A stretch of 41,854 nt of DNA from JAMOAW01 sp039908535 (GTDB lineage: Bacteria; Pseudomonadota; Magnetococcia; Magnetococcales; JADFZT01). The notes under the pieces were generated by a model. That model did no database searches, was not told the origin of the DNA, and saw only the letters and a list, made by a program, of their open reading frames with translations. This document shows, in pieces, positions 24,997 to 32,543 of this stretch. The stretch is taken from positions 1 through 41,854 of the forward strand of contig JAMOAW010000017.1 of the NCBI GenBank assembly GCA_039908535.1, read 5' to 3'. How positions within the stretch are numbered: the first letter of the stretch is position 1; the number at the start of each line of letters is the position of its first letter. The position numbers were made by a program, and so were the translations under genes.

Positions 24997-26277
24997 ATGT
25001 CGGAATTTACACGTAGAAATTTTGTCAAAATGACGGCTGGCATGGCTGCATTGGGAATGGTTTCTTTGCCACTCCGTAGCTTTGCTGGAGCCAAAAAACG
25101 TGTGGTGGTCATTGGTGGTGGTTATGGAGGATCTATCGCTGCTAAATACATTCGAATGGCCGATCCCAATATTCAAGTCACGTTGATCGAACAGAGCGAA
25201 TTTTATTACTCAGGACCACTCTCCAACTGGGTAATCGCTGGATTTCGCGATCTAGAGGTTCAGAAATGGGGCTATGAGGGATTAAAGAAACATGGGATTG
25301 ATGTGGTGATCGACCGAGCGACCTCTATTGATCCGGTGGCCAAAAAGGTGGGGACGTTGGGTGGTAAAAAATTTGATTATGATCGTCTGATCGTCTCTCC
25401 AGGGGTTGATTTTCGTCCTCTTGATGGATACGACGAGGAAGCCCAAACAAAAATGCCCCATGCGTGGATCGCTGGTGAACAGACCACCCGTTTGGCGGCA
25501 CAACTTAAGGCGATGAAAGATGGCGATCCCTTTATTCTGGTTGCGCCACCAGATCCTTACCGGTGCCCCCCTGGACCTTATGAACGGGCCAGTTTGGTAG
25601 CGGGTTATCTGATGAAAAACAAACCGAAATCCAAGGTGATTATTTTGGATGGCAAGGATAAATTTTCTAAGATGGGCCTTTTCCAGGAGGGATGGAAAAA
25701 ACTATACGGTTATGAATCTCCAAAAAGCTATATAGAATGGATTCCTGCGGCTCAAGGGGGCAAAGTTGCCAGTGTAGATAGCAAGAGCATGACGGTTAAT
25801 ACCGAAATGGATAGCTATACAAGCTCCTGTATCAATATTATTCCGGCAAATAAGGCGGGCACCATTGCTGAATTGGCAGGCCTTACGGATGATAAAGGGT
25901 GGTGTCCCGTTAACTTGGAAACTTTTGAGTCTAAGATTCATAAAAATGTGCATGTCATTGGCGATGCGGCGGTTGCTCCAGGTCTGCCCAAGTCTGGTTA
26001 CATTGCCAATTCGGGTGCCAAAATTTGTGCGGCAGCGGTTGTGAATCTTTTGAATGGTCGTCCAGCCGGGATTCCTTCTTATGTGAATACCTGCTACAGC
26101 ATGATCAGCCCAGAATACGGCATCTCAGTGGCGGGTGTTTATAAGTTGCTTGATGGAAAAATTGTCGAAGTCGCCGGGGGTGTCTCCCCAAGCAACGCTC
26201 CAGATTATGTTCGCAAGCAGGAAGCGGTGTATAACGAAAGTTGGTATCAAAGCATTATGTCTGACACCTTTGGCTGA
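24997..26277 (+). CDS. fccB: Flavocytochrome c sulfide dehydrogenase flavoprotein (FccB/SoxF-like)
   Basis: A 426-residue FAD-dependent oxidoreductase of the sulfide:quinone reductase/FccB family. It has a Tat signal (TRRNFVK, residues 5-11), a Rossmann site VVVIGGGYGG (36-45), and C-terminal VHVIGDAAVAPGLPKSGYIANSGAK for the second FAD contact. Cysteines at 190 (in YRCPPGP) and 366 (in NTCYSMIS) match the redox-active pair that attacks sulfide. The segment YYSGPLSNWVI aligns with the site where classical FccB has a cysteine bound covalently to FAD, and here that cysteine is missing. GGGAGG lies 8 bases before the ATG. It probably acts in the periplasm with the preceding dihaem subunit. Confidence 0.93.
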   Translation: MSEFTRRNFVKMTAGMAALGMVSLPLRSFAGAKKRVVVIGGGYGGSIAAKYIRMADPNIQVTLIEQSEFYYSGPLSNWVIAGFRDLEVQKWGYEGLKKHGIDVVIDRATSIDPVAKKVGTLGGKKFDYDRLIVSPGVDFRPLDGYDEEAQTKMPHAWIAGEQTTRLAAQLKAMKDGDPFILVAPPDPYRCPPGPYERASLVAGYLMKNKPKSKVIILDGKDKFSKMGLFQEGWKKLYGYESPKSYIEWIPAAQGGKVASVDSKSMTVNTEMDSYTSSCINIIPANKAGTIAELAGLTDDKGWCPVNLETFESKIHKNVHVIGDAAVAPGLPKSGYIANSGAKICAAAVVNLLNGRPAGIPSYVNTCYSMISPEYGISVAGVYKLLDGKIVEVAGGVSPSNAPDYVRKQEAVYNESWYQSIMSDTFG

Positions 26278-26441
26278 TGTTAAGCCTGGTACTGGATAAA
26301 CTCAATATCTTCAATGGTCAAGATTGAGCATAGATGCTTTAACCTGAACTGAGTTTGAGTTCATAACAACCAACCGGATTTGACCGGTCAGTCATTGAGT
26401 AGTTAGGCTCTGCCGATACTCCTCTTTAATAGGAGACGAAA
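26278..26441 (+). other. Structured 164-bp spacer between the sulfide dehydrogenase and octahaem genes
   Basis: Contains a hairpin formed by CTCAAT/ATTGAG plus TCTT/AAGA (about 26299-26329) and the 8-bp palindrome GACCGGTC (near 26380). The octahaem gene starts after AGGAG at 26432-26436. The spacer is long enough for its own promoter, so the cytochrome genes may be a separate transcription unit. Confidence 0.4.
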
Positions 26442-27863
26442 ATGGGAACATGCAACAAAATGAAATTACATACGAAGGTCTGGAATTCTCCGCATTATCT
26501 TGTGTTTCTGAGATTAAAACAGGTAAGTTTTAGTCTCTTTCTGATAGCGATCCTGGCTCTTTTTGGCACAGGCTTACGCACAGCAGACGCAGCGGAGGCG
26601 GCAACAAAACCAGTCAAGCAATCTCTTAACGGACTTAGTCAAACCAGTGCCGTTTGTATCTCTTGTCATGCAGAAGAGACCCGTTCGATTGTTCAGCAAT
26701 GGGGCGCGTCCAAACACTATGGGGCCAATGTGGGCTGTTTTGAGTGTCACCAAGCGGAAAAGGGAGATCCAGATGCCGTCATGCACAAAAAATATCTGAT
26801 CTCTACCTTGGTCACTCCAAAGGATTGTGCCCGGTGCCACGAAGTGGAGACCAAGCAGTTTGCAGAAAGCTCCCATGCCCAAGCCGGAAGCCATCTGGAG
26901 GGAACCATTCCTCATACGCTGGCAGCGGTTGTGCAAGGGGATAGCACTGTAAAGGGTACCCAAGCGGCCACCCAGGGTTGTGTACAATGCCATGGTTCCA
27001 AAGTGACCGTGAGTGCGAGCGGTGTGTTGAATTCGGCCACGTGGCCCAATTCTGGTATTGGCCGTGTCAATCCTGATGGTTCTCTTGGTACCTGCACCGC
27101 GTGTCATCAACAGCATGACTTTTCTCAAGCACAAGTCCGTCGTCCAGAGGCCTGTTCCAGATGTCACCAAGGAGCAGCGCATCCACAATCCGAGATTTAT
27201 GAGCAATCCAAGCATGGGGCCACTTTCCGTGCCAGTATCGATAAAATGCATCTGGATTCACCCAAATGGATTGCAGGACAAGATTATGTTGGCGGACCAA
27301 CCTGTGCGACCTGTCATATGTCTGCCACGATGAATGTTGGTATGACGCATAACGTAAGTCAGAGATTGAGTTGGGATCTGACCCAACCCGTTTCTAGCAA
27401 GACAGAGAAGAGTGCCGACAATCGGCAAGAGATGAAGACGGTTTGTATCTCCTGCCATACCGACAAAGTGGTACAAAATTTTTACGAACAGTTTGACAAT
27501 GTCGTGAATCTGTACAACAGCAAATATGGTGAGCCTGGTACTCGTTTAATGGATGGTCTGCTCAAAGCTGGTCTGCGGACAGAGAAAACTTTCGATGACT
27601 CTATTGAATGGACTTGGTTTAAATTGTGGCATGAAGCTGGTCGTCAGGCTCGTCAAGGATCTGCCATGGTGGGTGCGGACTCTGTCCAATGGAAAGGGTT
27701 TGCCGAGGTTGCAGAGTTGTTCTATTCCAAGTTGATTCCACAGGCGGAAGAGTTGATCAGTAAAGCGGAGAGTGGTGGCAAAGGGGCTGAAGTCAAAGAC
27801 GTGAAAGAGCTTCTTGAAACCATCAAGCATGATCCTGCCAACAGATGGATGAATGGTCAATAA
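26442..27863 (+). CDS. Octahaem cytochrome c of the hydroxylamine oxidoreductase (HAO) family
   Basis: A 473-residue protein with a long N-terminal signal segment (hydrophobic residues 29-46) and eight CxxCH haem sites, the first cysteines at 72, 99, 129, 180, 218, 238, 288 and 335. It ends in the helical HAO C-terminal domain (FKLWHEAGRQARQGSAMVG). Eight CxxCH sites with this tail define HAO-like octahaem proteins, and no CxxCK site is present, which argues against octahaem tetrathionate or nitrite reductases. The tyrosine that cross-links to the catalytic haem in true HAO is not seen: the region reads GADSVQWKGF, where I expect a D-Y-x-x-W pattern. A reductive role (hydroxylamine or nitrite) is therefore more likely. 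It is followed by the nine-haem/cytochrome b gene. Confidence 0.85.
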   Translation: MGTCNKMKLHTKVWNSPHYLVFLRLKQVSFSLFLIAILALFGTGLRTADAAEAATKPVKQSLNGLSQTSAVCISCHAEETRSIVQQWGASKHYGANVGCFECHQAEKGDPDAVMHKKYLISTLVTPKDCARCHEVETKQFAESSHAQAGSHLEGTIPHTLAAVVQGDSTVKGTQAATQGCVQCHGSKVTVSASGVLNSATWPNSGIGRVNPDGSLGTCTACHQQHDFSQAQVRRPEACSRCHQGAAHPQSEIYEQSKHGATFRASIDKMHLDSPKWIAGQDYVGGPTCATCHMSATMNVGMTHNVSQRLSWDLTQPVSSKTEKSADNRQEMKTVCISCHTDKVVQNFYEQFDNVVNLYNSKYGEPGTRLMDGLLKAGLRTEKTFDDSIEWTWFKLWHEAGRQARQGSAMVGADSVQWKGFAEVAELFYSKLIPQAEELISKAESGGKGAEVKDVKELLETIKHDPANRWMNGQ

Positions 27864-27875
27864 AAAACAGCAACT

Positions 27876-27901
27876 CCCCCCTCTCCATGAGGAGGGGGGG
27901 G
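27876..27901 (+). other. GC-rich 11-bp hairpin before the nine-haem cytochrome gene
   Basis: CCCCCCTCTCC, an ATGA loop and GGAGGGGGGGG form an 11-bp stem with one G-T wobble. It lies between the stop codon at 27863 and the start codon at 27925, just before the ribosome binding site. No T run follows. Confidence 0.6.
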
Positions 27902-27924
27902 ACGGATGGAAGGATCTACTATCC

Positions 27925-29934
27925 ATGAAACATCGATTATATATGTTAGTTGGATGCTTGATAATGCTGTTTTCTTTTCCCATGGCTTCCTATAGCAGTG
28001 AGAATGCAGCATCGGTGATGGAATCACCTGACGTTTTCAAGGTCACCAGTGAAACCGAAAATGACAAATGTAATTATTGTCATGCTGTTAAGGGATTCAG
28101 TACTCCCACCAGCGATGGTCGGATCCAGAATCGAAAAGATCTCTTCGTCAACATGGAAGTTTTCTCGAAAACCGTCCATGCTTCACGGCGTTGTGTGGAT
28201 TGTCACACGAGCATCAAAGAAGTTCCGCATGTGAAGAGTGCCAAACGGGAGAAGGTAAATTGTATTGGGTGTCATCAGGAGCAAAACCAAAAGCCACACG
28301 AAGCCGCAACCCATAAAACGTTGGAAAAAGTGGTTGAAAATATTGGCATGTACATGGACTCCGTCCACTCCAAGCCAAGAAAAGGGGATCCTGAACAGGT
28401 CAATGCCTATTGTACCGACTGCCATGAAGGGCATAATATTTTTGCCAAAGGGAGTGAGGAGCGCAAAGAGTTTAACAGAGACTCTCCAAAGCTCTGCGGA
28501 AAATGTCATCAAAAGCAACTTTTGACGTATGAAAATTCCGTGCATGGTGGTGATGTTTTGCGTTGGGGCGACGAGAAAAAGCCTGTTTGTATTGATTGTC
28601 ATACCACACATATGATCAATTTGGCCAAATCGTCACCTGGTCAGTTGATTATCACTCAAAGCTGTGGAAACTGTCATAAAGAGCAGTATCAAACCTATAC
28701 CGGAACGTATCACGGTCAGGTCAATTCGTTGGGGTATGTGAATACGGCCAAATGTTTTGATTGTCATGAGTCACATGACAACAAACTCGTCACCGATCCA
28801 GCCTCCAAGGTTCACAAAGAGAATCGAGAGAAGACTTGTAAAGCCTGTCATAAGGATGTCTCTTCAGGTTTTCTGACATTTTTACCGCATGCCAATACCC
28901 ATGATTTTGATAAGTATCCAGAAATGTGGTTGGTTTCCAAGGGGATGATTGGTCTATTGATTGGTGTGTTTGCCGTCTTCTGGACCCATACATTGCTTTG
29001 GTTTTTGCGGGAGAGAAAAGAGAAAAAATTGGGGCTTTTGCATCCTCATGTGCCTCATGAAACAGTCGTTCCTGTCATCCCACAAACGACTGGAAGACGT
29101 GTCAATGTGCAACGTTTTCCACCTTTATGGCGGTTGGCGCATCTGAGTTTTGCGTTGTCCATTATGGTGTTGGGTGCCACTGGGTTAACGGTGTTGTTTG
29201 CCAATTCTTTCTGGGCCAAAACTGTTTCTAAGTTGTTAGGTGGACCAGAAGTTATGGCGATTATTCACCGTGTTGCGGCGGTGGTTTTTGTTGGTGTCTT
29301 TATGATTCACTTAGTCGTGGTGTTGCATAAACTTCTCATTAAAAATCGTAAAACCTTTAAATGGTTTGGTCCTTATTCGTTGGTACCTCGTTGGCAGGAT
29401 CTTTGGGATTTTCTTGCCATGATGAAGTGGTTTTTTGGTAAGGGACCACGGCCAATTTTTGACCACTGGACATATTGGGAGAAGTTTGACTACTGGGCAC
29501 CATTCTGGGGTGTCTCCATCATTGGTGGTTCTGGTTTGGTACTCTGGTTCCCGGCTACGGCGGGTGAGTATTTGCCAGGATGGATTTTCAATGTGGCCAC
29601 GATTTTCCATGGTGAAGAGGCTGTTTTGGCAATCCTGTTTCTCTTTACTGTTCACTTTTTCAATTGTCATCTACGACCCAGCAAATTTCCTCTGGACATC
29701 ATGATGTTTGTCGGGAGTATGCCACTTGAAGAATTTAAGCATGAACGGGCTATTGAGTATCAACGGGTTGTCGAAGAGGGTAAACTTGAGAACCTTATGG
29801 TTGTTCCACCAACCAAGAAATTGACACACTATTCTCGGATATTGGGTTTTTCACTCTTGGGGATCGGTTTAACCTTATTGTTCTTGGCTTTATCTGGAAT
29901 TTTGACTGAACTTACGCATTACTTCTTCTCATAA
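27925..29934 (+). CDS. Nine-haem cytochrome c fused to a membrane cytochrome b domain
   Basis: About 669 residues. A signal helix (4-22) is followed by a periplasmic domain with nine CxxCH sites, first cysteines at 49, 90, 113, 163, 191, 222, 247, 277 and 305. A membrane part follows with about six helices (340-360, 405-425, 445-470, 525-545, 560-580, 638-662) of cytochrome b561/b6 type. Helix histidines at 406, 448, 462, 562 and 577 are candidate b-haem ligands. The fusion would move electrons between membrane quinone and a periplasmic haem wire. The frame is open back to 27853 inside the previous gene, but the ATG at 27925 is the first with a signal-like start. A terminator follows the stop codon. 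I cannot assign a named protein. Confidence 0.8.
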   Translation: MKHRLYMLVGCLIMLFSFPMASYSSENAASVMESPDVFKVTSETENDKCNYCHAVKGFSTPTSDGRIQNRKDLFVNMEVFSKTVHASRRCVDCHTSIKEVPHVKSAKREKVNCIGCHQEQNQKPHEAATHKTLEKVVENIGMYMDSVHSKPRKGDPEQVNAYCTDCHEGHNIFAKGSEERKEFNRDSPKLCGKCHQKQLLTYENSVHGGDVLRWGDEKKPVCIDCHTTHMINLAKSSPGQLIITQSCGNCHKEQYQTYTGTYHGQVNSLGYVNTAKCFDCHESHDNKLVTDPASKVHKENREKTCKACHKDVSSGFLTFLPHANTHDFDKYPEMWLVSKGMIGLLIGVFAVFWTHTLLWFLRERKEKKLGLLHPHVPHETVVPVIPQTTGRRVNVQRFPPLWRLAHLSFALSIMVLGATGLTVLFANSFWAKTVSKLLGGPEVMAIIHRVAAVVFVGVFMIHLVVVLHKLLIKNRKTFKWFGPYSLVPRWQDLWDFLAMMKWFFGKGPRPIFDHWTYWEKFDYWAPFWGVSIIGGSGLVLWFPATAGEYLPGWIFNVATIFHGEEAVLAILFLFTVHFFNCHLRPSKFPLDIMMFVGSMPLEEFKHERAIEYQRVVEEGKLENLMVVPPTKKLTHYSRILGFSLLGIGLTLLFLALSGILTELTHYFFS

Positions 29935-29954
29935 GAAGGGGCGGAAACCAAAAG

Positions 29955-29992
29955 AAGCGATCTTCACGTGAGTGAAGGTCGCTTTTTTTTTA
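29955..29992 (+). terminator. Rho-independent terminator
   Basis: AAGCGATCTTCAC, loop GTGA and GTGAAGGTCGCTT form a 13-bp stem with one G-T pair (29955-29984), followed by TTTTTT. It ends the transcript that includes the octahaem and nine-haem genes. Confidence 0.92.
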
Positions 29993-30171
29993 TAGAGGTG
30001 TCTTAAGAAAAAATAAGAAAAAACAAATGAATTTAAATATATATCTGTTATTTTTCAATTTCCTTGCATCCGTTAAAAAGAAAGAGGTATTCTTTTTGCA
30101 ATAATATTTTGTTGTAGATTTTGGCTAGAAGGTATGGACTATCCGCTTTTCTTCAACCGTGGAGTAATTAG

Positions 30172-31101
30172 ATGAATTTTTTAATTGGCGTCGTGGATTG
30201 GCTGCGCGGTCCCAGTCGAATGGCTTTAGGCGGGGTTTTTCTGATTAGTTTTTTGATTGGTTTGCTTTTTGTTGTGACATTTCATTTTCGAATGAATGCA
30301 ACCAGTCAAACGGAAGTGTGTATCTCTTGTCATGAGATGGAAAAAGTGTATAAGGAATATCAGCAAAGCGTCCATTATGCCAATAAGTTAGGTATGCGTG
30401 TTGATTGTGCGGATTGCCACATACCCCATGGAAAGAGTTTTGAGGATTGGACGGATAGATTTTTAGTCAAATTGACATCTGGCTGCAATGATCTTTATAA
30501 ACATCTGCTTGAAACCTATTTTGGGATAGGCTCTTTTGAGCAATCCCGTGTTCACTTGTCTTCGAAAGTTCTTGCCCAGATGAAGGCACGGGATTCCAAA
30601 GAGTGCCGCGCTTGTCACTCTTTGACCGCTATGGACTTGGACAAGCAAAATAGTTCAGCATCCAATATCCATAAACAGATGATGGCGCAGGAGAATAAGA
30701 CCTGCATTGAGTGCCATGGTGAATTTGGTCATAAGATGTCGAAGGGGGGAGCTGGTGAGGAAAAAGGAAGCGATTTGACTCCTGTTATCCCTGTTGAGCC
30801 AGTTGCGGTTCCTGAATCTGCTGTCCCATCGGCGACAGAGGAACCCGCTCCGGTTGCGGCTCCTGAATCTGCGGCTCCATCGGCGACAGAGGAACCCGCT
30901 CCGGTTGCGGCTCCTGAATCTGCGGCTCCATCGGCGACAGAGGAACCTGTCGTTCCGGTTGCGGCTCCTGAATCTGCGGCTCCATCGGCGACAGAGGAAC
31001 CCGCTCCGGTTGCGGTTCCTGAATCTGCTGTCCCATCGGCGACAGAGGAACCCGCTCCAGTTGCGGCTCCATCGGCGACAGAGGAACGGGCTTCTCAATA
31101 G
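30172..31101 (+). CDS. NapC/NirT-family tetrahaem quinol dehydrogenase with Pro/Ala/Glu repeat tail
   Basis: A 309-residue membrane-anchored cytochrome. One N-terminal helix (about 18-38) is followed by four haem sites, CISCHEM (50-56), CADCHIP (79-85), CRACH (145-149) and CIECHG (178-183), the NapC/NrfH/CymA pattern. Members take electrons from quinol and pass them to periplasmic reductases. Residues 201-309 form a low-complexity tail of about six 17-residue repeats (PVAAPESAAPSATEEPA), which is unusual in this family. It has its own promoter region after the upstream terminator and a GGAG ribosome binding site. The TAG stop lies at the edge of a hairpin element. A HaoC- or CymA-like role with the octahaem protein is a reasonable guess. 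Confidence 0.88.
   Translation: MNFLIGVVDWLRGPSRMALGGVFLISFLIGLLFVVTFHFRMNATSQTEVCISCHEMEKVYKEYQQSVHYANKLGMRVDCADCHIPHGKSFEDWTDRFLVKLTSGCNDLYKHLLETYFGIGSFEQSRVHLSSKVLAQMKARDSKECRACHSLTAMDLDKQNSSASNIHKQMMAQENKTCIECHGEFGHKMSKGGAGEEKGSDLTPVIPVEPVAVPESAVPSATEEPAPVAAPESAAPSATEEPAPVAAPESAAPSATEEPVVPVAAPESAAPSATEEPAPVAVPESAVPSATEEPAPVAAPSATEERASQ
30799..31092 (+). repeat. 51-bp in-frame tandem repeat in the NapC-like gene
   Basis: About five full and one truncated unit of 51 bp encode PV-A-(V/A)-PESA-(V/A)-PSATEEPA. One unit has an extra codon (EEPVVPV). Units 1 and 5 share the valine variant, so the units were exchanged or duplicated in blocks. The number of units probably varies between strains. 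Confidence 0.92.
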
Positions 31102-31236
31102 GTACAAGACCTTGGGGGGCGGAGAACCGCCCCCCAATTCCCCCCACCCTTTTTTTAATTCTTAAAAAAAAAAGGGGGGGTCTGGGGGATTCATCCCCCA
31201 GGGTTTTGTCTTTAATTTTTTTTTTTTGCCCGCAGG
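31101..31236 (+). repeat. Intergenic hairpin element, copy 6
   Basis: Between the NapC-like gene (plus) and the DUF3617 gene (minus), where it would serve as a bidirectional terminator. The perfect GGGGGGCGG-AGAA-CCGCCCCCC hairpin, a T/A inverted repeat and CTGGGGGAT-TC-ATCCCCCAG are all present. Confidence 0.92.
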
Positions 31237-31246
31237 TCAGTAGATT

Positions 31247-31675
31247 CTATTTACAAGGTCCAATTCGTTTGGCTTTGGTTGTGGTTGTTATGGACATGGC
31301 AGAACCAGCCCCGCCAGGATTGGGCATGGTCAGTGCCATTTGTCCGGTGTAGGAATCTCCAGCAAAAAGATACGCGCCTTGGCCGGTCATTTGTTCATTT
31401 GGACAGATAATAGAAAAGTTCATTCTATTGTTTTCTTGTTTTAAATCTTTCAATTGGCAACCGTCACTGCCGCCTTTATTGAGCATGCGTTGGGGATCGG
31501 CGAGGTCTTCTTTGGTCATGCACTCTTGCAACACTTGATCTGGCATATCCATTCCAGGCATGACGGTATGCAGGTTGATTTCATATAGACCTGGTTGGCC
31601 ATTGAGTTCGGCACTTTGGGCTGCGGGGATTACTGTAAAAGAGGTGATTAGAAGGGCAAAACTTAAAAGACGCAT
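31247..31675 (-). CDS. DUF3617-family secreted protein
   Basis: About 142 residues with a signal peptide (residues 1-22, ending QSA) and a DUF3617 domain: GLYEINLHTVMPGMDMPDQ, QECMTKEDLADP and a C-terminal GPCK. Four cysteines suggest two disulfides in the periplasm. Function is unknown. The ATG at 31675 has AGGAGA 6 bases upstream; a longer start at 31729 would overlap znuB and is less likely. It follows znuB by 31 bp in the same direction and could be part of the zinc operon, but no metal-binding motif is visible. Confidence 0.82.
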   Translation of the reverse strand: MRLLSFALLITSFTVIPAAQSAELNGQPGLYEINLHTVMPGMDMPDQVLQECMTKEDLADPQRMLNKGGSDGCQLKDLKQENNRMNFSIICPNEQMTGQGAYLFAGDSYTGQMALTMPNPGGAGSAMSITTTTKAKRIGPCK

Positions 31676-31706
31676 GAATTTCTCCTGGAGGTAAAGTTGA
31701 AAAGAG

Positions 31707-32513
31707 TTAATGGTTTTGATTAACGCCATTTTTGTTTGGCCAAAGATGGCTTATCGTAAATAAAACCGTTCCGGCCAATACAATAGAGGGGCCAGAGGGG
31801 GTATCTATGGTGAGCGAAGCCCACAGTCCCATAAAAACCGATAGCACACCAGCACCCATGGCACCCAAGGCCATGGCTTCGGGGGAGTGGACCCAACGTC
31901 TAGCCGTGGCGGCGGGAATGATCAGCAAGGAGGTGATGAGCAAAATTCCGACAATGCGCATGGCAATGGCGATGACCACGGCGATGAGCAGCATAAATAT
32001 AAAACGGATTTTTAGGGTGGGTATTCCTTCGGCGCGGGCCAAATCTTCATGGACTGTCAAGGCCAATAGGGGGCGCCAGATGAGTCCCAACACCGATAAA
32101 ACCAAGATGCCACCGCCATATACCCAATACAGATCTTCTATCCCCACCGCCAGGATATCTCCAAAGAGATATCCCATAATATCTAGGCGCAGCCACACCA
32201 TAAGGCTCAATACCACCAAACCCAAGGATAGGGCCGAATGGGATAAAATGCCCAGCCAAGTATCGCCAGAGATCCATTGCCGCTGTTCTAGAAAAACCAA
32301 AAATATTGCCAAAAGGGTGGTCACCCCCATCACTCCCCAAACGGGATTGATCTCCATCAACACCCCTAACGCCACCCCCAGTAATGCCGAGTGGCTCATG
32401 GTGTCGCCAAAGTAGGCCATGCGACGCCAGACAATAAAACATCCGAGGGGGCCAGCGGCCATGGCGGTTCCGATCCCTGCTAAAATGGCACGCCAAAAAA
32501 AATCTTCAAACAC
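31707..32513 (-). CDS. znuB: Zinc ABC transporter permease ZnuB
   Basis: A 268-residue ABC-3 family permease with seven to eight membrane helices. Features are the N-terminal GPLGCFIVWRRMAYFGDTMSHSALLG block, GIPTLKIRFIFMLLIAVVIA, and VGILLITSLLIIPAATAR, a family signature near residue 205. It forms the inner-membrane channel of the high-affinity zinc importer with ZnuC and ZnuA. The gene starts 30 bp after the znuC stop codon and lies on the minus strand, opposite znuA. Manganese or iron transport is possible for this family, but the His-rich ZnuA and ZnuC support zinc. Confidence 0.92.
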   Translation of the reverse strand: MFEDFFWRAILAGIGTAMAAGPLGCFIVWRRMAYFGDTMSHSALLGVALGVLMEINPVWGVMGVTTLLAIFLVFLEQRQWISGDTWLGILSHSALSLGLVVLSLMVWLRLDIMGYLFGDILAVGIEDLYWVYGGGILVLSVLGLIWRPLLALTVHEDLARAEGIPTLKIRFIFMLLIAVVIAIAMRIVGILLITSLLIIPAATARRWVHSPEAMALGAMGAGVLSVFMGLWASLTIDTPSGPSIVLAGTVLFTISHLWPNKNGVNQNH

Positions 32514-32543
32514 CCTGACATCCTTTCAAAGTCAAAATCAATC

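Noticed and set aside
26442..27863. Octahaem tetrathionate reductase or NrfA-type nitrite reductase
   Set aside because: All eight sites are CxxCH with no CxxCK site, and the C-terminal domain is HAO-like.
30799..31092. CRISPR array
   Set aside because: The repeats are contiguous, in frame and coding, without unique spacers; no cas genes are present.
30655..31165. Three long frames with Arg/Ser or Pro/Glu repeats over the NapC-like tail
   Set aside because: Shadow frames created by the 51-bp tandem repeat.
31732..32415. 227-codon plus-strand frame opposite znuB
   Set aside because: Antisense shadow of znuB with no recognisable domain.
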